A stretch of 25,941 nt of DNA from Collodictyon triciliatum. Lineage: Eukaryota; CRuMs. This document shows positions 12,201 to 19,961 of this stretch, one piece after another. Location: assembly GCA_043381765.1 (NCBI GenBank), contig JBHJMP010001029.1, positions 1-25,941 of the forward strand, given 5' to 3'. The notes under the pieces were generated by a model. That model saw nothing but the letters and a program-made list of their open reading frames with translations, was not told the origin of the DNA and did no database searches. A program made the translations under genes and the position numbers. Position 1 is the stretch's first letter; each line of letters begins with the position of its first letter.

Positions 12201-13838
12201 AAGTTAGCATGATAGAAAAGGTTGCTTTTTTTTTTATTAGAATATGGCAGTAAACTTCTCACTTTTTCTTCTCGGACAAATATAGGCTCATATTCAGCTT
12301 GTCCCGAGCTCAACAGGGGTTCCAGTTCTTTCTCCAAATGGCGGTATAGTTCTGAATCCACGTCATCAAGCGAAGGTTATTGTATGGAACAAAGACTTGG
12401 TTATATACTCGTTTGTTGAAAATAGATGTCTCTAGAATGCTTTTGTTCGCAAGAGTCTACGTAACCAGAAAGTTATGCGTCTTTTGGGTACATAATGCAT
12501 ATAACAATATCGAGAGATGATATGACACGAAATCTACCTTCATAGACGGGGTCATCGGTATCTTGAATCGTTTCCTCGGTGGTTGGATTTTCGGTGGCTG
12601 TGCCCTCCTCACGAATACTGGTGAAAATGAGAACGAGAGGATGCTTTATTGATCAACAAATGCCAAGGGAATTTTTCATCATGCAGTAGATTTTTGGGCG
12701 AAACGCAGATGGCATGAACAGTAAAATTTTGTTCTGATTTAACAATCGAGAGCATCAAGGAGACAAAAACAAAGGCATGGTGGTGATTATTCTGTGATTG
12801 TGATATATATATACACGGCTGAGTTCTCCTTTCTTCTCTTCCGCTTCTCAATCCTCTTCCCAATATCTTCCTCAGACTATGTCGAAACATAATATATATA
12901 TATTTCATCAGTCGGTGTTACGTTATTGCTTTTGTTGGCAAAGTGCAAATCACGATAATGGTCGGCAGGAATGAAATGTTTTTAATATTACATCGTTATT
13001 TGACAAATGAATGAATAATTAAACAAACATAAAAAACTGGCACAAGATGGAATAAAATCGGTGAAATGTGATTTATTCTTTCTTTCATTCATATCGCCCA
13101 AATTAATTGGATGTATTTATAATAGAAGCTGCAGATAAACCGGCCAAACCTTCGTTGCACTGGGCATTTCATCCATGTCATTTTCAAGTGACTTCCCAGC
13201 GATAGGCTTCCTGCGGTGTCGGCGTGGCTTTGATGGCGTGTTTTGCTGAGAATCGGGGTCGGCCTGATCGTGTGTGTAATTGTTCGATGAATACGATGAC
13301 ATAAAATGAATGATGTGTGAGTTTTTCTCAGATACTAAACCAATAAATATTACAGCCTCTATAGGGAGTGCGCCAGATAAATTCAATATGATTCATTTTA
13401 TAAGGGTGGTGATTGTTTGATGATGAAAACTGCATGTCATAAACAACTTACTTGAGAAGGCCCTTCTAACTTTGGTGAGTCTGCCACAGGATAGTGTTTT
13501 ACCTTGCATCGGAGCATGAATTAGAAAGTATACAGGAACATACAATTTTTGTTGCGACAAACAAAATATATATCTGATACAATATTATATTACAATATAA
13601 TATAAATAAATTCGGTGAGTGTTCCATGCAAGACATAAATGTTACTCCATCCTCAAAGACAGCTTTACTCGGAGTGGCTTCTACAGTGCCCTGTTCATAA
13701 GTCGAATTAATCTTCGTTCTCTTTTACGTACTTCAGGAGCATTATCATAACTTTTGCTGTGATAGTGAATTGGTGGATTAGAAAGAAAAAGGAAAATGGT
13801 CGGCAAACCACTGCCGTGCTTTGCTCGTCGCGGTCCAT
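402..13838 (-). CDS. CC2D2A: CC2D2A-like ciliary transition-zone protein, 52 exons, ~1,860 aa
   Basis: CC2D2A proteins belong to the MKS/B9 complex of the ciliary transition zone, where they help build the membrane diffusion gate and dock vesicles. I recognise the family from many conserved blocks in order: GLYVGREL and WFTPDHRLF (N-terminal), IFVKLLVNGKSV and WPEISLQIFEG (first C2), RLQPFVEINFQ and NPQWNEGFTLDF (second C2), PPFLLGY, VTRFI, FVSLIPFV, EEHAILLCNYL, IPEG, STRWNQ, and the terminal VFSVWVY. Fifty-two exons joined by canonical GT-AG introns give 5,583 coding bases including the TGA stop at 402-404, with every phase consistent. The length exceeds human CC2D2A (about 1,600 aa, from memory), mainly through a basic central insert. 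The start is the ATG at 13836-13838. An acceptor-like TTTGCAG lies just upstream, so a 5' untranslated exon is possible and the start is less certain than the rest. Exon coordinates are given in the block entries below. The gene is divergent from the WDR44-like gene. Confidence 0.93.
874..902. repeat. Intronic (TTTTG)n array
   Basis: About five to six TTTTG copies lie in the last-but-one intron (844-1119) of the CC2D2A-like gene, followed by degenerate copies to about 937. It is the same unit as the array at the window start. The neighbouring intron 514-756 carries related (GTTTTT)n sequence at 661-720 and TG-rich sequence at 591-616. Confidence 0.85.
3360..4784 (-). other. CC2D2A: CC2D2A exons 36-41: second C2 domain (aa ~1275-1507)
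   Basis: Exons: 4651-4784, 4419-4518, 4128-4242, 3954-4033, 3723-3818, 3360-3533. The block RDRPLRPHRKEIK precedes the C2 start CKIHIQIQRGENLPARK. RLQPFVEINFQT and SFNPQWNEGFTLDF follow, then ITFNVFDSML, DDRDRS, RWIGSLSIPFLTLY and NNRIEGVFQLSTPPFLLGY. Each matches a successive CC2D2A C2 strand as I remember the human protein. The domain ends with SYISVYITLDPPLP. The donor at 3359 is preferred; a GTTTAC 12 bases upstream in the transcript would also keep phase. Confidence 0.92.
4934..6000 (-). other. CC2D2A: CC2D2A exons 31-35: inter-C2 helical linker (aa ~1123-1274)
   Basis: Exons: 5949-6000, 5639-5712, 5385-5505, 5131-5250, 4934-5020. Recognised anchors are ILDLKKLK, then WVKVGDIDPNNPKYAEI (family form KLDPNDPNNAPL), then SKRHRLLHLR, then VPLLDEEIDDQLV. 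Joining 5639 to 5505 produces ILHANDLD and keeps the frame through a large change of reading frame, which supports the splice sites. The acceptor of exon 35 could be at 5020 or six bases further into the exon; both keep phase. Confidence 0.86.
5356..5378. repeat. T11A12 palindrome in a CC2D2A intron
   Basis: Eleven T are followed directly by twelve A, beginning four bases inside the intron from the donor of exon 33 (GT at 5383-5384 on the minus strand). Confidence 0.9.
6163..7271 (-). other. CC2D2A: CC2D2A exons 26-30: first C2 domain (aa ~937-1122)
   Basis: Exons: 7176-7271, 6992-7044, 6697-6829, 6432-6542, 6163-6329. KWRPGDPILELILTNS precedes the domain. Exon 27 (53 bp) was found by phase: its donor GTTTGT splits a Leu codon, and joining gives TIFVKLLVNGKSVSKTTP, matching the strand-turn-strand opening of the family's N-terminal C2 domain. 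The domain continues with FELEVLKWPEISLQIFEG, then LSSELIAELFIALP. After it comes VSGVVNVRSRWV, equivalent to the family's SGxVxCxVxW block, and a Pro-rich loop. I see no clear calcium-binding Asp set, so this is probably a non-calcium C2 fold. Confidence 0.9.
6845..6873. repeat. (TAAAAT)n hexanucleotide array in an intron
   Basis: Four or so tandem AATTAA-type hexamers lie in the intron 6830-6991 of the CC2D2A-like gene, about 15 bases from the exon 28 acceptor. Confidence 0.8.
7440..8931 (-). other. CC2D2A: CC2D2A exons 22-25: lysine/proline-rich insert (aa ~651-936)
   Basis: Exons: 8812-8931, 8601-8698, 7805-8311, 7440-7571. Exon 24 (7805-8311, 507 bp) is the largest exon of the gene and encodes low-complexity sequence with several Lys/Arg clusters (KSRKKKTPQ, KRKPMRKRKTPKK) separated by Ser/Thr/Pro, then an acidic tail (EDSDEEQG). 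Exon 25 returns to ordered-looking helix (AKIKEIEKLKLYQF) with EPVYVPFDEQK and joins RYRKTKWRPGDP of exon 26. The insert looks disordered and explains most of the extra length relative to vertebrate CC2D2A. Confidence 0.85.
8997..10281 (-). other. CC2D2A: CC2D2A exons 15-21: central coiled coil (aa ~440-650)
   Basis: Exons: 10236-10281, 10020-10105, 9815-9872, 9537-9661, 9301-9455, 9119-9220, 8997-9056. The motif WKDLKNIR followed by TKLSIKK resembles the WKEIK...LKL block that I recall from CC2D2A. Exons 18-19 encode a long charged heptad-like helix (EIENELQEM, ALEAVVERQ, RLKQLEERLNKLREFERE), typical of a parallel coiled coil. Exons 20-21 are acidic then weakly conserved, and they rest on two very short introns (9057-9118, 62 bp; 8932-8996, 65 bp). 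The 9056-9119 junction is the shakiest in the gene, although phase is preserved. Confidence 0.8.
10351..12145 (-). other. CC2D2A: CC2D2A exons 8-14: conserved N-terminal region (aa ~179-439)
   Basis: Exons: 12077-12145, 11906-11939, 11672-11753, 11497-11554, 11138-11203, 10913-11044, 10351-10694. Splicing joins PFFTPRDLKEE to GLYVGRELGQ across 11754-11905, and DPE to LQRWFTPDHRLF across 11555-11671; both joins restore family-like sequence and keep phase. Exon 9 is only 34 bp. Exon 14 (344 bp) carries the block PDPGFNNQPITDIFLELMD and leads into helical, Gln-rich sequence. The acceptor of exon 14 (after 10694) was chosen for phase and for the pyrimidine-rich stretch preceding it; an alternative downstream acceptor (CAAAG before ILREHE) also keeps phase. 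Confidence 0.83.
12263..13838 (-). other. CC2D2A: CC2D2A exons 1-7: disordered charged N-terminus (aa ~1-178)
   Basis: Exons in transcript order: 13809-13838, 13646-13690, 13452-13502, 13150-13326, 12815-12876, 12538-12617, 12263-12351. The product opens MDRDEQSTAV and is Ser/Pro/Asp-rich, with basic patches (KPRRHRRKP in exon 4, KRIEKRKRRKE in exon 5) followed by an acidic Glu/Thr-rich stretch in exon 6. Low conservation is expected here in CC2D2A proteins. These exons are therefore supported by reading frame, phase agreement and splice consensus rather than by recognised motifs. The boundary of exon 4 at 13326 (acceptor CTGAG) is the least certain. Confidence 0.72.
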
Positions 13839-14386
13839 CAATGGAGTCGCACTCTGCAAAAAAAGGGGCTCGTTGAGAATGTGCGCTACGGAGACACGTA
13901 AGGTTTTTAGGCGATAATGGCACCAATGCGATGAAAAGAAATGAAAAGAAAAAGGAAAAGGAAAAAAGAAAAGAAAAAAAAGGAAAAATAAATGAAATGA
14001 AAAAGAATGGAAAGAAATGGAAAGAAATGAAATGAAATGAAATGAAATGAAAAAGAAAATGAAAAGAAAAGAAAAGAAAATGAAAAGAAAAGAAAAAGGC
14101 TGCTGCAACGGCGATCTACAACGAAAACAAGCAACGCACGCGTAATTGTTGTTTATAAGTTTAAAATTGAAAAATTCGTGCAGCCCAGATTATATATACG
14201 CATAGTACAAATACATATGAATAATTACACCTAATCAAAGCTCATGTATGGTGTGTGGGCAAAATATTGTATTATTTACTTAACTTCCACGTTTGATTAT
14301 TTGATATCTATCCGCCGCAACGAAAAAAACAGGGAACGATCCGCGCCGAACACATCAGACCCGAACCGAGCCTTCAGAGAACCGCA
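13839..14386. promoter_or_regulatory. Divergent 548-bp intergenic region, putative shared promoter
   Basis: The start codons of the CC2D2A-like (minus) and WDR44-like (plus) genes face away from each other here, so both promoters must lie in this interval unless 5' untranslated exons extend further. It contains the purine tract at 13931-14099, a TATATATA at 14191-14198 about 190 bp before the WDR44 ATG, and a shift to G+C-rich sequence from about 14310. No other open frame of interest is seen. The TATA-like string may be chance in AT-rich DNA. Confidence 0.6.
13931..14099. repeat. Purine-only tract built on ATGAAAAG/GAAAT units
   Basis: About 170 bp of almost pure A and G, with scattered T in ATG steps, sit in the divergent promoter region. 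The sequence is a degenerate pentamer/decamer repeat (AAATG and AAAAG units). Read on the CC2D2A strand it is a polypyrimidine tract ending about 77 bp before the acceptor-like TTTGCAG at 13854. Confidence 0.9.
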
Positions 14387-14642
14387 ATGACGAGCGACGG
14401 GCTTGTGAGACGCGACCAGACGTGGACAGCCACACTCTACACAGAGCCTGTTGAATACCGCGGCTCGCTTTACTACACCGCTGCGGACTTTGACGTCTGC
14501 GACCTGCCCTTCGCGCTTGTCCCGGACGCCGATCCGCGCGTGACAACAGAGTTTTACCGCCTCCTGAGCAGAGCTTTCTGCAGCGAAGAGAAACCTCTCC
14601 AAAACTCCGCGGTTCCTGTCATAAAAGTCGATGAAGCTGAAG
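14387..14642 (+). other. WDR44-like exon 1: GC-rich, unrecognised 85-residue N-terminal segment
   Basis: This first coding exon encodes an ordered-looking sequence rich in aromatics (WTATLYTEPVEYRGSLYYTA, then FDVCDLPFALVPD, then EFYRLLSRAF) that I cannot assign to a family. Its base composition stands out: 14461-14520 is 37 of 60 G+C, against strongly AT-rich introns. It ends at a GTACTC donor in phase 1, which joins VDEAE to VSKQDSDP. It could be a small alpha/beta domain specific to this lineage, or a 5' fusion; nothing in the sequence decides. Confidence 0.7.
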
Positions 14643-17600
14643 GTACTCTGGCCGATAAGATCGAAACATAATAATTATTTTTTCAAGAGACAATACAATA
14701 CAATACAATACAATACAATACAATACAATACAATACAATACAATACAATACAATACAATACAATACAATACAATACAATACAATACAATACAAAAGATAA
14801 AATAAAATAACTGAATCGAATAAAGGAAAAGATAACACAATACAATAAAAATCATGAATAACAAATTGTAAACAAAAAAAAAAAGAAATGAAAGGAAGCA
14901 ATCACTCCTTTGTTTCATGTCACTCATCAATGCGCACGTCCAAAAGTCAGTAAACAAGATTCAGATCCAGAGTCTGACTACGAAGACCTTCCCGAGCCCA
15001 AGAGTGAAAGCACACCACAAATCACGCCGACAACCGCACCCGAAAGCGAGTGTATCGAAACTGTTTCAACCTTACCAAAGCCGGCCTCTGAATCACCAAA
15101 GCCACGAAAGTCGCCAACACTATCCAAGATTCCACCGCTGCAAATCCAACCTTCTCAGACCGAATCACCACCACGAAGCGATCGATTATCCTTTCTGCAA
15201 ATCCCGACTTTGTCCAAACTTCATTCACCTTCTTCAAATACACTAACGCGGCGCCGCTCACACGCTCCGATTCTTGTTTCATCGCCCAACGAATATCCGA
15301 AGCAGACGCCGTCACCCACAAATCGCCTGTCATCACAGATTGCCGAAAGCATAGAAACGGAGGCGCCTTCTGCGGCACCAGCTCGACGAAGTCGTGCGAT
15401 TTCTCAGAACTATGCAAGCTCCTCGAATACATCCGATTTGTTGCAAAACAAGTCTGAGCTGCTGAATCTTTTGCAGCAGCATCAGCACCAGCCATTATCG
15501 ATTCTTCTAGGGGCATTCAAAACAGATGCGCCTTCCGAAAACGAGACCAGTCCCACTGTGATTCGTAGAGTCCCATCAAAAGCTGAGTCGAGCGCAAAGT
15601 CGGATGAAAATGAGCCGCAGGTCTCAAATGTTCGCCGCAAATCTCTGTGGGGCGATTTTTCACAAGCAAAGCATAGTACTCCACGCTTCGTTCGACACGC
15701 AGGTTACCGCCTTATTATCACATCTCCCATATTTTCTTTTATTCACAAGGCTTCTCTCACTTTCAAGTAATGGTTTTTACTGTGTTTGTAAATACAATTG
15801 TACTTGATTCCGATATTCTTTCTCTTATAAACCCTGGCATTACCCCGAGGAAGATTTGAAAACATTTATTCTAATTGAGTCACATTTATTCATTCTAGAT
15901 AAATTGGGTGGAATATCCGATAATGTATCTGAAAGCGGAACGTCACGATTAAGTGAATCCACCTCTGGTCAACTCGGCGATGACCACTCCGTACACACCA
16001 TTGAAGATGTAATTCTTTTGCTTGTGGGATGTTTATGAGACCATTACATATGACTTCAAGATATTTGTCCACAAATGCTTTTGTTCTATTTTTGAAGCCA
16101 TAATCATTGTTTTACACCTTGTAATTGTGACAGAGACGACGAAGCGAGTACTATCACGAAGACCTGGAGAAGGTTCCAAGGAAAGAAGAAAATGAGTTTG
16201 TTTGCTTTTTTTTAGTGCTTTTGATTGCACTCTTGTCGTTCTTTACTGTGACAGCCTTTCAATTTTTCCTTATCTTACTTGGTCACATAATGCAAAGAGG
16301 TATTTCATGTGATTAAAGTGGCATCAAATAAAATTGCTATTCTGTTTATTTTTCTTTGAAAATCATATAGGAAAAAAACATTTCGTTTTTTGCATGGATT
16401 CAGACAGAAACAGCAGATTCCCACCCCAACAACTGCACAGGCACCACCCATCGACAAATATAAAATTGTAACAATGCAGCTCAGCGAAATCGCTCACATT
16501 CCTAATCTTGGCTTTATGATTAGAAATTGCCCCTTTGTTTTTGGGCTTTCCTTTCAGTAACTTGGTGTCTTTTATTTTATTTTAAAATTTATGGCCCTTT
16601 TAAATAAAACCCATAATAATGAATATCTAAGGTTTACGGGGATGAAAAGGCTGGCAATATTAAAAATGAGAATGTGTCCCACGTACAGGTATTCGTTCTA
16701 ATCTAAGCACCCATCTCTTTCCATTTTTTTTCGATTTTCACATGTGCTCTTGTATGCAGTAATATCTCGATACTTTTCTTATTTTTTAAATTGTAAATAC
16801 AAACCGAATGCAACGGAATTCAGAGCATCTCAGGAAATGAAAATGCACTCCTTGTGATGAGCTTCAACACCAATGGGACTTTCCTGGCAGCTGGTGATGA
16901 TAAAGGATACTTGCTCATATGGAAAGTCTTTGTATGCGTTTTTTATCTTTCGGAATTTTCTTCACATACTCGAATAGACAAAAAAAAAATTGCTTGGTAT
17001 TTCATTATTCCGCAATGGATATTTTCACACTTTAACTTCGCCTATGGTTTTTTTTTCTATTCGCACTAAAGGAAGAGTCACTGCAATCAAATGTAATTTT
17101 TCTGATATTTTTCTCCTTTCGCTGTTATATTGAACTCATTTGCTGAGCCACCGCCCTTGCTCAACCATTTATTGGAGAATGCTCATATATTTGAAATAAA
17201 AATGTAGCAAGATGAGGAGGACATCGTATCTCGAGTGCCAACACATACCTTTAAAGCACATGCTGATTGCATCACAGATATCTGTTGGTGTGAGGTGTAT
17301 TTGTATTTGTATTTGTATTTCCTGATGTATGTGAACCAATATCTCTTGTATCTAAATTCCCCATCATTAAAGTTTCCTTTATTCTTATTGATGATAAAAT
17401 TATCTGTGCTATGGAACAGAATGAGGACATATTATTGACTGCAAGTGGCGACCAAACAGTAAAGCTCTGGTTGTTGGCTGAGGCTCGATTGCTGAAGACT
17501 TTTGAACACACAGACCCCGTTACTTGCATCTCTTTCCATCCCTTGGTAGTAAACGTTCTTTTTTTTAGACAAATCCTTTATCTTTTTCCATCACTCATTG

Positions 17601-19389
17601 GTAATTTATTCAGTGAAACAAATGAGCATCCCAATTTCTTTCTTATTAATTGTTGTTTGCGTAGAATCGCCGGTTTTTCATTTCAGGATGCATGAACGGC
17701 CGCCTTTCCATGTGGGACATTCTGAGTGAAAAAGTGTGATTTATTTTAGGCCAACAAGAGATGAAAATAATCAAAAAGGTTATTTAATGTTTTTATGGTG
17801 CTTTCTGTCTATTTTTTCTGCAGGTAATTCAGGAGGTTTTCACAGGTGGCACTATTTCAGCCACGATAATCACCAACGACGGTCAAACGACCATTGTTGG
17901 GTTTGAAAACGGGATATTTAAGATGTATGAAACCGAGGTGAGTTTATCCAGAGCATACATATACGATTACTGATTGGCAAGCCATATATCCTTTTGGTTT
18001 TACTTTCAGTAGATTGCAATTTTGGATGATATTTCAATATTGCTTCCTTTGTAGAAATTCGAATATCTCAAGTCTCACGAAGTGGCGTACAAACGAGGGT
18101 TGAAGACGAAAGCCAAAAAGATTGCTGGATTCGCCTTGACAAAGAGTGGTGACAAGGTAGTCATTTTCTATTTTTACAACTCTGACACACTCTTATATAT
18201 TCCTTACTGAAAAAGTCACCAGCTTTAATAAAAAAAAAACATTGGTCATTTATTTTTATGAATATTATAGAGTTGTCAAAAAATTATTTTCTTTATTCTT
18301 ATGACTAAAATGAAACACTATGGACACTACATACTTTGCATTTCCACAAATGCTTCCTGTTTACTCACATTGTTCGATAATTTTTTTTTAAAAAAAAAAT
18401 AATACTAATAATACTAATAATCAGTTGCTGGTATCATCGTGTGACAGTCGTGTCAGGTTGTATTATGTGAGTAACCTCAGCCTTTTCTGCAAATACAAAG
18501 GACACCAAGCCAGCAATTGTCCAATTCGTGCATCGTTTGGGTAAAAATAAAACAATCTACCCCGCGCTTCTATATTTGACAATTTGTATAAAATAAAAGG
18601 GTATTTCAGTTCTTATTATGGAGAGTCTAAAACGAATAATATATAAAAACATAAAAGTCCGAATGATGAAAACATTATCACGGGGTCCGAAAACTTTGGC
18701 ATTTATTCATGGGGCACGAAGCATACATACCAGAAGCGCACTCTCAAGTACAACGAGCGCAGAGACCAGAATAAAAGCTTTGAAAAAATCGAAGGTTTGC
18801 TGAATTTTCATTCTGCATTAATCAAAGGAAAATAACTGCTTACAAGTGTGATTACAATCAGCATGCATGTACAAGCTAAAGTAAAAACACTCAATTTTCT
18901 TTTATCTTTTTTTTTTTTTTTTTGCGACAGAGAAAGAAATGAAATCCTAATTTTTACATTCGCCTTTAAATACGCCTTTCTCTTGAATAAATACAGGGCC
19001 AAACCAAATCATCACTTGTGCGTGCTACCATCCTATACAAGGGTATTTCGGAACTCTAGCATTTTCTGATTCTGTTTAACATTAGAATATAAAAGAGAGA
19101 GACTTGTTCACTTGGCCATAAAATAGTTTTCTCTTTCCCCTTTGTTTGTTCTGATTTTCGTGCGATTCGCCTTCATATAAATTCGCTGCATCTTTTTGTG
19201 TTTTATGATTTAACTCTAATTACCGTTTCGTCCAGGCGGCTGATTTTTAGTGCAGACATCAGCGGAAGCATCCATGTCTTCAGACGCAATCCGTCATCGC
19301 ATACCGCAGAGGAGCCACAGAGTTTTATTCTATCTGACCCACCCAAGAAGACAATCGGGCTGCCACCATCCAGTGATGCGTTTGCATAG
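14387..19389 (+). CDS. WDR44: WDR44-like (Rab11-binding) WD40-repeat protein, 16 exons, 785 aa
   Basis: WDR44 (Rabphilin-11) binds GTP-loaded Rab11 on recycling endosomes and tubules; in human cells it restrains ciliogenesis until it is displaced from Rab11. Exons: 14387-14642, 14947-15702, 15899-16008, 16134-16199, 16408-16467, 16632-16688, 16824-16925, 17208-17294, 17420-17545, 17665-17733, 17824-17937, 18055-18156, 18425-18540, 18658-18794, 18997-19042, 19236-19389. Phases agree throughout and the gene ends in TAG at 19387-19389. The propeller follows human WDR44 blade for blade: ILLTASGDQTVKLW, FEHTDPVTCISFHP, FFISGCMNGRLSMWD, KKIAGFALTKSGDKLLVSS with CDSRVRLYYVSNLSL, CKYKGH, IRASFGPNDENIITGSEN, and LIFSADISGSIHVF. 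The N-terminal half is not recognisably conserved. The ATG at 14387 is the first in the open first exon, in an AACCGCAATG context. The least certain boundaries are exons 4-5 (16134-16467). Confidence 0.9.
14691..14790. repeat. (CAATA)20 microsatellite in WDR44-like intron 1
   Basis: Twenty perfect copies of CAATA (100 bp) lie inside intron 1 (14643-14946). On the reverse strand the unit reads TATTG and is open in all frames, giving a spurious YCIVL-repeat frame. A/T-rich, partly related sequence continues to about 14880. Confidence 0.97.
14947..16467 (+). other. WDR44: WDR44-like Ser/Pro-rich disordered region with FFAT-like motif
   Basis: Exon 2 (756 bp) and exons 3-5 encode residues ~86-416, mostly Ser, Pro, Thr, Glu and Lys. 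Near the start an acidic tract leads to DYEDLPE (residues 96-102, bases 14976-14996), which resembles a FFAT motif (acidic flank, aromatic at position 2, Asp at 4, acidic at 7), although Leu replaces the usual small residue at position 5. Human WDR44 is reported to bind ER VAP proteins through such a motif. A short ordered-looking block SLWGDFSQAKHSTPRF lies near the exon end, and PTPTTAQAPPIDKYKI precedes the propeller. Confidence 0.65.
17295..17320. repeat. (GTATTT)4 array starting at a splice donor
   Basis: The intron after WDR44-like exon 8 opens GTGTATTT and then repeats TGTATTT-type hexamers four times, so several GT dinucleotides with the same context follow the authentic donor. Codon phase requires the first, at 17295. 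Confidence 0.75.
18381..18399. repeat. T9A10 palindrome in a WDR44-like intron
   Basis: Nine T are followed by ten A, ending 25 bases before exon 13 of the WDR44-like gene; the remaining spacer is TAATAC-type repeats and the CAG acceptor. Confidence 0.9.
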
Positions 19390-19961
19390 TCGATAATGCA
19401 AAGGGCATCTGGAAGGATGGAGATAAATAAAGCCTTTGTGATTTTTTTTCAAACTTCAATATCCACAACCAATCGTCTGGGCTGTGCGGTATGAAAGAGT
19501 CGTTGAAAATGAAAATGACTTGGTTATCTCCTACTGAATCAATCAATCCATTTATTGTGTTCCTTTTTTTTTCTATTTTTTTTTGGAGGCACACAAATAA
19601 AAATAGTTGTGAGCTCAAGTTCAAGTCTTCTCTTTTAGTTTGGAGATGGAATTTAATTGCGTGGTGACTATCCTTCTGTGAGTGGATGTTCGTTTTGGTG
19701 ATATTAAAGTGCTTCATGGCGTGCTCTAATTGTTTTTTGTTTTTTTTTTTTTTTGGGATTATAAAAAGAATGATTCCTGAGTCAAAGTCGTGACAAAGTT
19801 AATTCAGCGCGTAAATTGGCGAAGGATGACCTATTTTGTTGGTATCAGAACCAAAAAAAAAAAAATTAGATAAAGTTGTGGAATTAATCGCATTACTAGT
19901 GAACGAGATGAATGATTCACAAATGAAATGGCTTGGATGTTTTGGATATGAAGCCACCTCC
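19390..19961. other. Convergent intergenic spacer, no gene seen
   Basis: This 572-bp interval lies between the 3' ends of the WDR44-like and myotubularin genes. It contains the WDR44 poly(A) signal, several T or A homopolymer runs (for example 19741-19754 and 19853-19865) and no open frame with conserved features. An obvious AATAAA for the myotubularin transcript was not found close to its stop; a variant signal may be used. Confidence 0.7.
19426..19431 (+). terminator. Poly(A) signal of the WDR44-like gene
   Basis: AATAAA occurs 37 bases after the TAG stop, a usual distance for a compact 3' UTR. Confidence 0.55.

Larger units (their letters stand above)
16824..19389 (+). other. WDR44: WDR44-like seven-blade WD40 propeller
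   Basis: Seven WD-type units can be counted in the spliced product (residues ~436-785): GTFLAAGDDKGYLLIW; FKAHADCITDICW to SGDQTVKLW; FEHTDPVTCISFHP to GRLSMWD; ISATIITNDGQTTIVGFENG; IAGFALTKSGDKLLVSS to SRVRLYY; CKYKGH to ENIITGSENFGIYSW; and ITCACYHPIQGRLIFSADIS to GSIHVF. Insertions between blades 4 and 5 (HEVAYKRGLKTKAKK) and after blade 6 (KYNERRDQNKSFEKIE) match WDR44 positions. A short Ser/Pro tail of about 35 residues follows. The propeller would act as a protein-interaction platform on endosomal membranes. Confidence 0.9.

Noticed and set aside
13931-14099. Coding sequence in the purine tract (FLFFSFSF-type frames on the minus strand)
   Set aside because: It is low-complexity repeat with no in-frame ATG in a sensible context; it lies upstream of the CC2D2A start.
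14619-14957. Minus-strand open frame with a YCIVL repeat
   Set aside because: It arises from the reverse complement of (CAATA)20 inside WDR44-like intron 1.
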